Below, piece by piece: positions 1 to 11,299 of a stretch of 64,000 nt of DNA. The stretch lies in contig OZ026526.1 in the NCBI GenBank assembly GCA_964019695.1, forward strand, positions 9,567,254-9,631,253, written 5' to 3'. The position numbers and the translations under genes were made by a program. The notes under the pieces were generated by a model that had not been told where the DNA came from, ran no database searches, and was given only the letters and a program-made list of their open reading frames with translations. How positions within the stretch are numbered: the stretch's first letter is position 1; each line of letters starts with the position of its first letter. This stretch comes from Loripinus fragilis (Eukaryota; Mollusca; Bivalvia; Lucinida; Lucinidae).

Positions 1-474
1 TTATTTTTATTTTTAGAACCCTAAAGAAAACTGTGATAAGAATAATGACACAAAATGATTTTTTTTTCAAATTTTAGCTGTTTCACAGAAAATTGGCGAC
101 TGTAGAAGACACTGACCAGGCTGCACGTGTACATTGAATCCTGGTCAGAAATTACACTGCTTATCCCAAAAAACAGCATGATCAAACGGCGCAGCAATAT
201 ACACGCTGGTCTCAGAGTCTCATTGTTTGCGAATCAGGGTAGAATGCACAAACGTAACGTGTGATCAGTAATCAATGATTCCCAGATAATTTTGAAAAAC
301 ACTCTTACAATGATGCTGCTAATAAAATCCATTTGTTCCATGTGGATGCATCCATGACTAAAAAAGAAATGACAGATTCCTAAATGAAATGCCACAAAAT
401 GATACATAATGTGTATATTTCAGGATGTGAAACCAGCTTGTCACCAACACAGAGAACAGCTGGGTCAGAGCTAA

Positions 475-574
475 ATAGGTTATACAATGTTTTGTGTTTG
501 TTATGAAATATGCACTCGGAGCTCTGCTCCCTCGTTTATATTCCATAACCAACACAAAACATTGAATAACCTAT
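475..574. repeat. Hairpin repeat (100 bp)
   Basis: Two arms of about 35 nt (around ATAGGTTAT and ATAACCTAT) are near-perfect reverse complements around a GC-richer loop containing GAGCTC. This is the structure of a short foldback MITE. The flanks (1-474 and 575-2,167) are AT-rich, and I see no gene or strong repeat in them. A small GACGTCATGACGTC-rich patch lies near 1,376-1,412. Confidence 0.6.
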
Positions 575-2167
575 ACTCAACTACCAGCTTAGCAGCGTAG
601 TTCATGAAATCAAATAAGATGATATGGCTGTCATGTAAATATAAATGATTTGTCACACTGTGACAGGTATTGACAGCTTGAGAGTTTAAAGGCGTAAAGC
701 TCATGGGCATGATTCTTTATAAGTGTATATTTCAAAATAGGCTTCCTTATTATCAGTAACATATGTTGTTGGTACACATTGGAATTGCCTCAACATATGT
801 CAATTCAATAAATGAGTGTTTTCCACCATAAACTTTTTCACAAGCTTCTCAACTACTTTTTTATGTTTCAGTATAATGAGCATGTTGAAATTACCAAGTT
901 TTTGTGTAGTTTGGCATGCATCTAGATGACAATAATAGATAACCAATTTTATACTATTAACAACTAATCTTTAGATGTTTCATTGGAATGAACTGCTAAA
1001 TTGGTGGTTGCCTGGTTGTTATTTTTTTTTGTGTGTTAACTTATCATTTTTTTTTTATTTTTTCATTCGTCTTCATGTATCGTCTCCATGCTATTATAAG
1101 CAACTAAGTTAAAAATGATATCAATGTCTTACCGGTTCGCACTGAAGCCAGTAGCTCGTCATTATGACTGAAAAATTTGGAGTAGAATATCACTGACAGC
1201 TCATTCGAGCTTGAGCTAAACTCTGATAGAATATCAATTGGCGAACACGTTTTTGGCAGTATAATCTCTGATGATTGGGCTAAGCCATCAATAATCTACA
1301 ATATAATACAAAATGCGTAAAAAACATCCCATCGTGCACATAACATTGCAACAACGTCGTACCAGCACCGAATTCGACGTCATGACGTCACATTGACGGT
1401 GTTTCGACGTCATGTGCTTGCTGGGATGTCACTTATCACATAATAGAACAAACGATTGTTATTTGGAATGCTGTAAACCATTTTAAACAGCTGATCTTCT
1501 GTTGTCTGTCAACTTTGTTGAAAGTAGTATTGAAAAGATCAAACTGCAGGTTGCATTTCTCATCAAAATGAGCGATTTGTCTGCGTTAAAACAACGTTGA
1601 ATCGCTGGTATCCCGCAGCAGAAGCCAGCACAGCAAGTTTTGTTTTTAAACATTCCCTCTGACTATATGTATAAGTTATATTCATATGTAACAATTATAA
1701 TGGAATTAAGTGGGAACGAGCACAGCGAGTGAACCACATAATTTATTTATAATTGCAATATATGATCTATTACCTACTTATAGTTTTCTCCTCCTTCTTT
1801 ATTACTGCACCTTTGTAAATGGTCGTCTTGACCACTTCAAGGATTCACTTAATGATTTACTCAATATATGTCACACATATTGAAAATATATGTGATTAAG
1901 CTGGCCAAAAATTTAAAGTTCTGTGCAAACTGATTGGTTGTGAAGCACAGGAAGGGGCGGAGTAAACTCTAAATCTTTGAATTGCATGCAATATCGTTTA
2001 AATCTTATAAAAGATGTGCCCCACGTCGATCTAAATGGGTTGCCTTTTGTCATTAGTCCTTTGCATACCGGAAACCACATGAACACAGTAAAAAACATAT
2101 CGGTGGCGGCATTCTATCAGGGTCTTTTGCTTACATAAAACAATCTTCAGTGACAGTACAACTTATT

Positions 2168-2455
2168 ATGGAAATACTCATGCGCGGATCCAGACTGAAA
2201 TTTTGTCAGAGGGGGTCCAACTTTTTTTTGGGAGGATCCTAATACAACTATAAGCGGGCCATCATCGGCCCGCCAGCGAAACGCCATTTAAATGGTGTTT
2301 CGCTGGCGTGCTGATGATGGCCCAACATTGAAAGCTGGCTTGGTAGCTTTGTGATTTTTTAGGGGATCCGGACCAGTATTGCTAAGGAACTCTATATTTT
2401 TGTGATTTTTCTCCGGACCCTCTGTCCCCCCTCGGGATCCGCCCATGATCCTGAC
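2168..2455 (+). repeat. Interspersed repeat with internal hairpin, copy 1
   Basis: This segment has a diverged inverse copy at 61,556-61,785. Shared landmarks are a GTCAGAGGGGGTCCAAC stretch, a poly-T run, GGATCC sites, and a core where GGGCCATCATCGGCCCG and GTTTCGCTGGCG fold onto their complements. Related core fragments occur near 5,180-5,230 and 27,200-27,240. It has no coding capacity and is probably a non-autonomous DNA transposon. Confidence 0.65.
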
Positions 2456-2849
2456 ATACCACCAATTGATGTGTATAGTGTACCATCACAGACCGATTGC
2501 ATAAAATCCATTAATGTACAAAAGACTTAACCAAAAAAAGTAAAGGAGGAGTAAATATAAACTTACCTCAACATACCCGTGAGTACAAATAAACGATCTG
2601 GCTACATTGAACTTGTGAACGGACACGACAACTATGTCGCCTTGGTTGACGGTAAAATTCCAAATACATTTTATTGCTGGCGGTTGACGAAAGAGGATGG
2701 GTAGGGGTAATTTGATCATCCCATAGTCTAGATGGAAGGAATCTTCACAAGATGTACCTATATTAATAACAAAGACAGACAGACCGACAGACAGACAAAC
2801 AGGTAGGTAGGTTGATTAAAGTAAAAACTCTGATTCAAACGGGATTCGA

Positions 2850-3153
2850 TTGTATTGATTTTTACATCGGTAAGCGATTTTTGGCCATATTTTATATTGA
2901 TTAGCGATTTAGCCCCAAAATAACGGGTAGCGATTTTTTTAAATTTAACGATTTTCTACCAAATATAGCGAGGATAAAAAAAATTGTGGTTATCGATTAA
3001 ACACAGTCTAAAATGGCAGTTATAGGCTTTACTGATAACTGGTGAATTTTATCTATTAGGCAAATATTTTTTATTTTATCGTAAGCGATTAAGTGGCCAA
3101 AATTTTAATGATTAGCGATTTTCAGAACAACCCCTCCCATCCAGACCCTCATA
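2850..3153 (+). repeat. Degenerate AGCGATT-word array with CCATCCAGACCCTC terminus
   Basis: The word AGCGATT (or TAAGCGATT) recurs about eight times at irregular spacing in otherwise AT-rich sequence. The stretch ends in CCCATCCAGACCCTCAT. The same terminal word occurs inverted at 6,909-6,926 and direct at 16,222-16,237, each time beside a different short-word array. There is no open reading frame of note. Confidence 0.5.
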
Positions 3154-3302
3154 CATGGCTAAGCGTTCATGGTAGAGTTTATAACGTACACATCATAGTA
3201 TTACTATAACTTTCTTATTGCAGCAGTATGCATTCACACTTTGTTTGTGCACTGTGAGAATGTTTGATGTAAAATATTAGAATGTCAATAAATGGTGCGA
3301 TA

Positions 3303-3392
3303 CTGTAAGCGCAATGTTTACCGTCGTCGCCCTGGGCCCTGTCGCCTGTTAAACTAACGGTACCGGGAGCCAACTCACGACAGTAAACATTG
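3303..3392. repeat. Imperfect hairpin
   Basis: CAATGTTTACCGTCGTCG on the left pairs with CGACAGTAAACATTG on the right across a GC-rich centre. It lies in the otherwise featureless stretch 3,154-3,744. Confidence 0.4.
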
Positions 3393-3744
3393 AAGGCAGT
3401 ATAACTTAAACTATTAATAATAAATACAACTTACTGTAATGCTGTGCAATACAATTTCCAAGTAATAAGGTGAACAAATAAGGTTTTAACAACTTCATTG
3501 CATATTTTTTTATCAAATATATTACTATTTCAAATGGACATTACATATACAAGATACAGAAGGACTAGACCTGATATCCGGGAAAATATAAAGGGTTGTC
3601 ATAAGCACTTAAACATAGGTCTCTTCGTAAGAAAACGAGTAACACACATGGCGTTAACATTTTTATTGACATGAACTTTTTTGATATCTACTGTTGTATT
3701 ATAGAAGACTGCTCTCTACGAAGCAGTCTGGTCCTGGGCCCAAA

Positions 3745-3990
3745 CTATATATGAGCCGCAGCATGAAATTTCCAACAATTTATGGCATTTTGACAAGTGT
3801 AGACTCAGACGAGCCGGTGCAGCCTCTTTTTAAGCTTAGAAACTCCAAATATTGTTCGGTCAGTAGCTTAGTCCTCATAGAATATTCAAGCGACTAGCAA
3901 AGGCTCTGAGCAGACTGCGCGTGTGCGCAGTCTGATCTGAGGCTTTGCTGGTCGCACATACCACATTGTTGGAAACTAATGTCGCAGCTC
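3745..3990 (+). repeat. Hairpin-core interspersed repeat, intact copy
   Basis: It begins near ATGAGCCGCAGC and contains an internal palindrome, CAGACTGCGC facing GCGCAGTCTG, at about 3,911-3,932. It ends near the TTGCTGGTCGCACATACC sequence. The same element at 23,401-23,570 plus 25,588-25,625 has been split by a Penelope-like element, which makes this copy the useful uninterrupted reference. Confidence 0.7.
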
Positions 3991-4087
3991 ATAAAGTTAA
4001 TCTGTTATTTAAATCTTAAAGCGCCAAAATCTCAACAAATGTCGTCTGATTTTGTCGTCTGCCTAAATGGTTTAGAAGCCTCTTGTA

Positions 4088-4166
4088 CAAACAGTGTAGA
4101 CCCAGATCAGACTGATCCTATAGGAGCAATCTGATATGGGTCCACACTTTCTGTTCTTGAATTGGT
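4088..4166. repeat. Hairpin MITE (GTGTAGACCCAGATC family)
   Basis: AGTGTAGACCCAGATCAGA pairs with TCTGATATGGGTCCACACT. Relatives with the same outer arms lie at 60,660-60,722, 60,945-61,035 and 62,379-62,455, usually flanked by GCAAACAG and CTGTTTGC. Confidence 0.6.
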
Positions 4167-4324
4167 CAATTATGTTAGCAAATATTTGCAGCAGACGATT
4201 TCAGCAGACGTCATTTTTCAGATTAATTTTTACGGTCGCTTTAAAAAAAATGAGAAGAAACAGATGGCGTCAACATGCATGTTCGATTGGCAGTGAAATG
4301 TAAACTCTACCGGGTAATTTTCCA

Positions 4325-4500
4325 TGCTTTTTGTCGTCTGTTGATTTTTTTCAAATCCAACTTTTTTTTTGAAAACTTCTTTCGTGAGTATTATCACAGT
4401 GTCAGACCGTTTTGACCCAGATAACACCCGCCGACAAAACGCCGGGCCTGATCTGGATCCAAACTGTCTGCACATGTTATCACAAGTAGGTAAAGAGTTA
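4325..4500 (+). repeat. Interspersed repeat (TTTGTCGTCTG...), copy 1
   Basis: A direct copy lies at 43,372-43,560 and a partial inverse copy at 5,780-5,890. All share TTTTGTCGTCTG, a GTTTTGTCGGGCCTGATCTG-like core and a final TAAGTAAAGAGTT. There is no coding content. Confidence 0.55.
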
Positions 4501-4712
4501 AACCACTTATGGCTAGCGAAACAAGTGCGTTGATGAGACGCTTCTAGCGAGTATACGCGACTTTATTTTTTAGAAAATACATGTATACTTCCACAGAACG
4601 GTTTAAGGCGTGACTGTAACGGTAAATGCATTGAATGACTTTGAGGTCGTGGAAGAATTATACATATTTTAGATACATGTAAGTACCAACAACATATGTT
4701 TATGCACAAAAT

Positions 4713-5095
4713 AAGGGCAGAGTGGTAGAGTGTGAGACTTTGGATCGATTGGTCGCTGGGATAGTAGTGGTCCAGTGATAGAGTGCTTGACTCGAGATCG
4801 AGGGGTTGCGGGTTCGAGCCTCAACGGCGGCACTGCGTTGTGTCCTTGAGCAAGACACATTAATCCCTGCTTTATACTGGTTCAACCAGGGAAGATCCGT
4901 TCCGACATAACTGAAGTATTGTTTACTGGAACGTAAAGAATGAAATCAAACAAAAACAAATCGATTGGTCGCTGGTTTGAGACTCACTGGAAGCACTCCA
5001 GGCGTTGTGTCTTTGAGCAAGGTACTGCGTCCCCTACTAGTTAAGTGATGGTTTAATCACCAGGGAAAGTCCCGACATTACTGAAAAGTTTGGAA
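4713..5095 (+). repeat. Older SINE copy interrupted by a younger SINE
   Basis: The outer parts 4,713-4,759 and 4,976-5,095 read as one diverged tRNA-derived SINE (GTGGTAGAGTGTGAGAC, then GCGTTGTGTCTTTGAGCAAG) that continues across the inserted SINE at 4,760-4,959. Removing the insert and one duplicate copy rebuilds a continuous older element. Confidence 0.6.
4760..4959 (+). mobile_element. tRNA-derived SINE, young copy with 16-bp target-site duplication
   Basis: The element carries an A-box-like GTGGTCCAGTGATAG, a B-box GGTTCGAGCC, and the conserved central TGTCCTTGAGCAAGACAC. Its A-rich tail is ATCAAACAAAAACAA. A 16-bp direct repeat, ATCGATTGGTCGCTGG, lies immediately outside (4,744-4,759 and 4,960-4,975), as expected of LINE-mediated retroposition. 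The head is related to a tRNA but the cloverleaf is not intact, so it is not a working tRNA gene. Confidence 0.85.
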
Positions 5096-5313
5096 CAAAT
5101 AAGTACAGTGATTATAACGCATACTAGGAGATTATCTTCGTAAACGATAACAATATCTTTTGATACCTACCCAGTAAGCATATTAAAAACGGGCCACTGT
5201 CGATCCACCATGTAGCAAAACGCCACCCGGTGACGGTAACAACTGTTCGTTCTAAGGCGTGTTGCTCCAAAAGGGTCTGTGGTCAGGCCCCTAGATAAAA
5301 ATGCGTTCTCATT

Positions 5314-5425
5314 TTTTCTTACTTCTCAACCAAAACATATGTTGTGGGTACTCAAAAGAACCGTCTCAATGAGACGGTTCTTTTGAACACCCCAAAACAT
5401 CTGTTTTATCTGATGGGTTAGAAGA
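5314..5425 (+). repeat. CATATGTT hairpin MITE, copy A
   Basis: The outer arm CAACCAAAACATATGTT and the inner arm AAAAGAACCGTCTC both meet their complements around the centre at about 5,370. This family has at least six full and two partial copies in the window (14,112; 40,165; 43,981; 58,812; 59,141; partial 60,845 and 63,850). Confidence 0.7.
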
Positions 5426-5923
5426 TATTCATCATTTTACGATCAAAAATTTTGGTGGTTCAATCTAAGTTCTGTTTTTGTAACGTAGTCTATGTGTGCC
5501 TCTTAGTTTGGCAATCATCCCGGCGAGGAAGAGAGAACTGATTGTGTATTTTGTTGATTTGCCTTTTTGTGTAGAAAGCTGCGCATGTACGATTAAGTGT
5601 GACCTTTGCGCATATGCGATAACTACCATAATCTGACGGGCTAACCCGAAAGAATGGATGTCTCAGTACGCTAAATGCGATGGGGCCCTTGCGATTGCTA
5701 TCTTGAGACTGCTCATAAAGTAGCGAGTTCCGCCATCAGATATATCATAAGGAAAAAGGTTTTCGGGCGGTTACAGTAGCGGAGATTTTTGTCGTTTGCT
5801 GATAACCTTTGCAAACAGTTTTGGCCCAGATCAGAACGGTTTGACACTCTGATAGTATACCTGAAAAAAAGTTTTTGAAAAAGTTAATTTTGAAAAACAG
5901 CAAAAAAGCTTGAGCACACCATG

Positions 5924-6140
5924 TTTATTTGTTTGTTAAAACATGGATTTTCGCCGGTTGAATCTGGGTCATGTTTAAAAATTGATTTGTTTCTTCGGGT
6001 CTTCCTGGGTTTAACCAGTACTAAGCTAGGACTAATGTTCTTGCTAAAGAACACAACACAGTGATGCCGGTGAGGCTCGAACCAGCGGCCCCTCGGTTTC
6101 GAGTGTATCACTCTACCACTGAGCCACTGCGCAACCTGGC
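5924..6140 (-). mobile_element. tRNA-derived SINE, minus strand
   Basis: This is the reverse complement of the SINE family at 4,760 and 47,925. B-box GGCTCGAACC is near 6,072 and the A-box complement TCTACCACTGAGCC is near 6,112. The tail TTTATTTGTTTGTT is at the low-coordinate end. Target duplications are not clear, so it is older than the other copies. Confidence 0.75.
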
Positions 6141-6254
6141 CATGCCTTTTGTGCAATAGTATACTTTTTGTTTACCATACTTCGCTACTGCAGCCTTTTT
6201 TTAAAAAAGTAATCTATAATTTTGTTAAAATTTTATTTCCATTGTGCACTGTGA

Positions 6255-6480
6255 AAAATAGGTGTAAATTTACACCAAATATGTATAAAAATGGATGTAG
6301 CTAAACTGCCACTGTTTGCGGTGTAGCCTTCACCTGTTTAAATCAAAGCACTGAGAGTACTGATGGGAACGTTTCTTTGCAAGGCGAAATTAAAGAAAAA
6401 AATAGGTGTAACTTTACACCAAATATGGCTGCAGCTAAACTGCATCTGATTGTGGTGTAAAATTTCACCTGTTTAAAAAA
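6255..6480 (+). repeat. Two direct copies of a ~90-bp GGTGTAAATTTACACC repeat
   Basis: 6,255-6,345 and 6,400-6,478 share AAATAGGTGTAA, TTTACACCAAATATG, TAGCTAAACTGC and TTCACCTGTTTAAA. The first part of each is itself palindromic (GGTGTAAATTTACACC). The 27-bp minisatellite that starts 130 bp downstream uses related GGTGTTAAC wording. Confidence 0.55.
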
Positions 6481-6611
6481 GCTAAGTTCTTTTCGACTGT
6501 ATTGTTCCGGAGAATCACTACATCAATAACAGGTAGAAATATTTAACATTTATCACTGGGAAATGTTCGCCTTGAGTTCTTTCAATAGGAAAGTATGCTC
6601 AGCTGCCACCC

Positions 6612-6719
6612 CTTTTGGTGTTAACTTGCACTTCACCTCTTTTGGTGTTAACTTGCACTTCACCTTTTCTGATGTTAACGTTCACTCCACCTCTTTTGGT
6701 GTTATCTTGCACTTCGTTA
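6612..6719 (+). repeat. 27-bp minisatellite, four units
   Basis: Four head-to-tail units begin CTTTTGGTGTTAACTTGCAC. Units 1 and 2 are nearly identical, unit 3 is the most diverged and unit 4 is degraded at its end. Because 27 is a multiple of three it opens a short reading frame, but the flanks show no coding character. Confidence 0.8.
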
Positions 6720-6908
6720 CAGTGCACAGATATTACAAACCATGAATATACAATGGTTAGAGGAGAATTACACCGTAAAGAAGGGATTCTGAACTTAATA
6801 TTTTACAGCCAAAACGAGTTACATGTAAGTCAACCAATTCGAGCCAATTTTTGTCCCAGATTTTTTATCGCTTAAATTTTTATTTTCTTCTTATTTTTCT
6901 CTTAGTGG

Positions 6909-7130
6909 TATGAGGGTCTAGATGGGATATAATGATTAGTGAATAATGGCCTTTTTTTATAATGAATAGTGAATAATGAGCCAAACAAAATAATGAATAG
7001 TGAATACTGAGGGCCTAAAAATAATGAATAATCCTATTTTTTTAATGAATAGAAGAAAAAATTAATGAATAGTGAATAATCAGATTTTAATGAATAATGA
7101 ATAATGCTAAAAAAATAAAATTATCAATGC
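6909..7130 (+). repeat. Degenerate AATGAATAGTGAATAAT array with GAGGGTCTAGATGGG terminus
   Basis: It starts with TGAGGGTCTAGATGGG, then AATGAATAGTGAATAAT or close variants recur about ten times at uneven spacing. A matching array with the complementary terminus CCCATCCAGACCCTC lies at 16,110-16,237 in the same orientation. The two could be the two ends of one 9.3-kb unit. Confidence 0.5.
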
Positions 7131-7659
7131 ATAAATTTGTTAAAGCCTATACATGTACTTATAAACTATTGACTCGATCAGTTTGTTCTTTAAAATTGCT
7201 CCCACCCTTTGTAATGAATTGATTATCATAAGGTAATTCTACAATTTATAAAACCAAGTCAACTAAGGGACATAACTTAGCAAAAATCCATACAAAATGG
7301 CATCTAAAATAGAGTTTGAAAGTCCCCAAAAACTCAAGAAAAAGACACATGAAGTAATCACGTGGTTCCTGTTATGCTCACATTCTATGATTCTGCTCTC
7401 AAAACTGTGAAAGGAAGAAGTAGGTCTAAACTCCAGAGTGTGCATAAATTCCAAAGAAAATGAAAATATAATGAGTTTTTACAGTAATATTATTACCTTT
7501 TTGGGAATAAAGGAGCAGGCCCATTCACTAGGGGTTTCAGGTTTTTAACTCAAGATATTTAGATTACAAATCTACAACGTAAAAATTATATGATACAAAC
7601 ACAGGTTAGTGAAACTTCGAAAGAGCTTCATTGATAGGCACTTGTTGGGAATCAAATTG

Positions 7660-8265
7660 TGAGATACTGCGAAATGCAGGTCATTTTGGTCCTGGTTGAT
7701 TTGTCTTGGGTGGTTTCATCCAAATTTAGAGGGTGGATCGTTTCGGACTTGGTAGGTGGGTCATTTCGGCCAATTTTCAGAGTGAGTCATTTCGGTCTTT
7801 GGTTGTTTTGGCCAAAGTCTGAAAGCGATAATGTATGCATTACTATATGTGTATGAATGGATAGATGGGCAGGTGTTAAGTTTTGTAAAAAAATCAGGCT
7901 GAAATGTAAAAAGGGCCCTTTCACGACTCAGGCTGAAACAACCCTTGTCAAAATTCCCCGGGCGGGGCCAAAACGACCTGTTAACATTACAGTGTGACTC
8001 TGGGAAATCAAGAGAATTTATAGAGAAAACAACTCAAAAACATAGATTTCGGAACAATTCAACAACATTTTCTGAGACAATTCCCCAACAAGATTTTTAG
8101 ATTTAGAATTAAAGATCATTAAAGTGTCTGTGAATTAAATTGTCTCATAAAATGATGAGGTGTCTGTGAGTTGACTCAAAATTTATCAGTGAATTGTCTC
8201 GATAAAGTGTTGGTGAGTTGTCTCATAATCTATTGATACATTGTCTCAAAAAATGTGTCTATCTT
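7660..8265 (+). repeat. Two further short-word arrays (TCATTTCGG; GTGAGTTGTCTCA)
   Basis: From 7,680 to 7,815 the word GGTCATTTCGG recurs about five times. From 8,015 to 8,260 GTGAGTTGTCTCA or its complement recurs eight or more times. Spacing is irregular and the intervening sequence differs, so these are not ordinary tandem satellites. I see no gene. Confidence 0.4.
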
Positions 8266-8326
8266 ATTTATCGGTACTCAGTCCGTTTTTGTTCAGCTGC
8301 AAAAATGTCTTTTTTCAGTGGGTTAG

Positions 8327-8351
8327 TGGGGGGGGGGGGGGGGGGGGGGGA
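8327..8351 (+). repeat. Poly-G tract
   Basis: An almost pure run of G interrupts AT-rich sequence. Runs this long are prone to length error in sequencing and assembly. Confidence 0.8.
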
Positions 8352-8384
8352 AGGCATACAAGTTGGACCCCATTTTTTTTATTT

Positions 8385-8770
8385 GCTCCTACTTTTTTTC
8401 TTAAAAATGCCCTACTATACCACCTTTGCACTCTAAAATGTCACTTACGCGTAAAAACCCAGAATTTTTCCTCGCTCGCTCCACTCGCTCAAATTTAATA
8501 AATTAACTAATGATTTTTTTCAGGGAGCATGCTGCAAAACATCATATTTTTAGTTTTAACCCCAAAGGGCTCTCTGTTTAGCTTGTACTATTGTCACAGC
8601 TATTATCCTGCTTATTTAGTGTGGAATTTATTTCTAACTATTCATTGTGATAAATTTTGTACTTGGAAAAACTCTACTATCACTACTTTTTTTACACCAA
8701 TAATCCCTACTTTTTCACTACTTTTCCCAAATTTTTATCGCTACTTTTTCCCTACTTTTTTTGTTGAAGG
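8385..8770 (+). repeat. CCTACTTTTT word array, left copy
   Basis: CCTACTTTTT and close variants recur at least seven times. The stretch includes a TTCCTCGCTCGC(T)CACTCGCTCAAAT segment near 8,465-8,492. A direct counterpart at 15,890-16,035 carries the same word and the same segment, placing copies on both sides of the 8,893-15,725 inverted structure. Confidence 0.5.
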
Positions 8771-8892
8771 GCACTTGAAAGCTTGGGGGGGCTAAAAAGT
8801 AGGGGAGTCATATGCATTTCCATGTGGCTGGTAGGGGGGTCGCCATTAACTTTGGCTTCCCAGCAGGTGGGTCATGTTTTAATTGTCCCTAT

Positions 8893-9416
8893 TAGTCTGG
8901 TGTATGAAATTCAAATAGGCCCTAAATAAGGAGAAAAATACACCCATCATTAGAAAGGATGAAAACGGTCTCAAATTAAAGCTTATCATCACTACTTTCA
9001 ATATCCGCCTGTTGACACTTCGAAAAAGTGTAGCGTCATAGTGTAAAATGGGCAGATAACTCTATACCATGCATGTCAGAAAGTTGCTAGATAGTCATAT
9101 AAATGATAAAATCGACACGTTTTCGTTTTTATTGAACCCCAAATGTTAATATTTTTTGAAAGTTAAATCAATTTGAAGGAGACTCACAATTTAAAAAATT
9201 GAGGTCATCTTGACGTTAATGACGTCACGATATGTAATTCAACCCTTCAAAATCGTTTAAATATACCTTTTCACATTAATTTCCTAGCTGGATATTCAGT
9301 ATTCTATTAAATATTTTTTCATAATCAAACCCCAAATTGTCTTTGCTTTGCAAATATATAAACGGTTGATTCCTACTATTTATACGCAGAATGTTATGAC
9401 GCTTTAAAGATACCGA
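8893..9416 (+). repeat. Left inverted arm of the foldback element
   Basis: This arm aligns along its whole length, with moderate divergence, to the reverse complement of 15,210-15,725. Shared words include ATATCCGCCTGTTGACAC, TTCGAAAAAGTGTAGCGTCA, TACGCAGAATGTTATGAC versus a variant, and TTTAAAGATACC. Confidence 0.75.
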
Positions 9417-11299
9417 CACCTAAGCGGGAAATCCGTAATATTTGACGTGTTTTCATAAAAGACAAAACTTGGCGATGTCAACCATCCTGCATAATAACGC
9501 CAAGTATTAAAAATATTTAAAGTAACATAAATGGTGTGTGCTTTTGAAACTCTCATGAGCATCTAAGATTATCGTTTTGACGTTTCTGACTACAAGATAC
9601 GATGGAAGACTAACGTAACTTAACCGTTAGTTACATAATGTAGCGCCAGTTCAGTAAAACACTGAACACCTGAAAACGAATTTCATAGCAGCTTTCCTGT
9701 ATTTGCTTAGAGCAGAATGTGATTGGAATATACAGCATATGGGTGATGAATTCTCGTAGAAATACAAAATGCCATAGAGCGAACCGCCCATAAAGAGCTT
9801 ACTGATTCTTACCGAATATCTACATTTAATATGACGTAACCCAACTAGTAGCCTGTGGATTTCCAAAGTTGAGCATCGTTTAAATTTGCTGCTCTCTTTT
9901 CGATTTAAATATGAAGGGGATATTCCATTTGGTTCATTATATACTAATGTATAATGATCTGTCCGCATATATGTCTGTCGGTAAATACACATACGCATGC
10001 GTCCGTGCATACGCATAACTGATCATGTCTCCGTATTGGGTGTACTTATATCATCAGGAAGAACGTCTACCACAAACAGCAGTTCCTATTATACAAGCCC
10101 TTTCATATTATACTTAAGGACTTTGAAAACGTATCACCCAGGTTAAATGCTTCATGTCACAAACCCTGAGAATGTCAGCGAGATAATTGTTATTGCATAT
10201 CATAGCCTGACCAGCTTGTAGTGTGTCCTAGAAAAATCATGGTTGTTAAATTACTTAAAGGTATTGAAAAAGGATCCGTTTTAAGACAGGGGTGCCGGTC
10301 GATTTTGAAGGACACCAATTCAGTTGCAAGTGAGCACGCGTTAGTTTTGATTCCTGATTCAACAGATTGCGTCCTGGGTTTCTTTCACGATTGCACATTC
10401 ATCATTTAACGATTCTAAATGAAATCACAGTTTGGTATGCTCAAATTTACACCCCTTTAAAGATACCGACATACCCAACCCACCCTGATTACTATAGTCT
10501 AGTAATGAAATTCAACATATTGGGCCTTTTCAAGTTTCGATTTGTTTACGTTCGGTTTTGTTCGAAAAAGCTAAGGGTATACAATAATGACTGATTATGA
10601 ATGAATTACGCTTGTTTCACGTGTCTTTTGTATTGTGCAAGTGACGTTAACGTAAATTTTTTAGACGTTCTCGATCACGTGGCAGTATATCTCCTGCCAT
10701 GATTTACATCAAAACGTCTTCCTCACATGATTCTCAGTGTATGTAGTCAATATCAGTAATAAAAGCGTGCATAAATGTAACTTACGGAGATGTTTCTAAA
10801 AAAGGAGCTGTAAGTTGATGTTCAAATTTGACGTATATTTTTCGAAATATTGAAGTTATCAATTACGTTTAATGAGAAAATGTCTAAAACTCTTTAAGTG
10901 ATATTGTATCATACACGCCACAGTTTTACACTGAAAAATAATCAAAAAGCTTCAACTGACTGTGCAGAAAGAAGCTGGATGCTGTATGTACCCATGTGAT
11001 GTCATCAGCACCGTCGCATGATCGTGCAGTCACATTATCGACTGATTCATACCAAATCTGGGTTGTACAAAAATATGGTGATGCGTTTTCAAAGTCCTCT
11101 AGTAAATATTTCCACAGAAGCATTGTCAGTCTGGGAACCTATTTGACTTACCTTGCATACCAGGACAAGTTTTTCGTGGGTGCCAAAATGTTTATCGTGA
11201 CCCCCTAAATGCGAAAACAAGTTGTCCTAAAAATAAACCTGTTTGGGCTATTTAAAAATGTATAGTTTTCATGTCAAACTCTAATGTGATTCTCAAGAA

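Noticed and set aside
1..2167. Host gene exons at the window start
   Set aside because: Only short frames without splice-site pairs or recognisable motifs.
4760..4959. tRNA gene candidates at the SINE heads (also 5,924, 47,925 and 57,901)
   Set aside because: A- and B-box words are present, but the cloverleaf is incomplete and the bodies continue into SINE tails with target duplications.
9651..10016. 121-codon minus-strand frame
   Set aside because: Length alone; no motif, no composition bias, and it lies within the left half of the foldback region.
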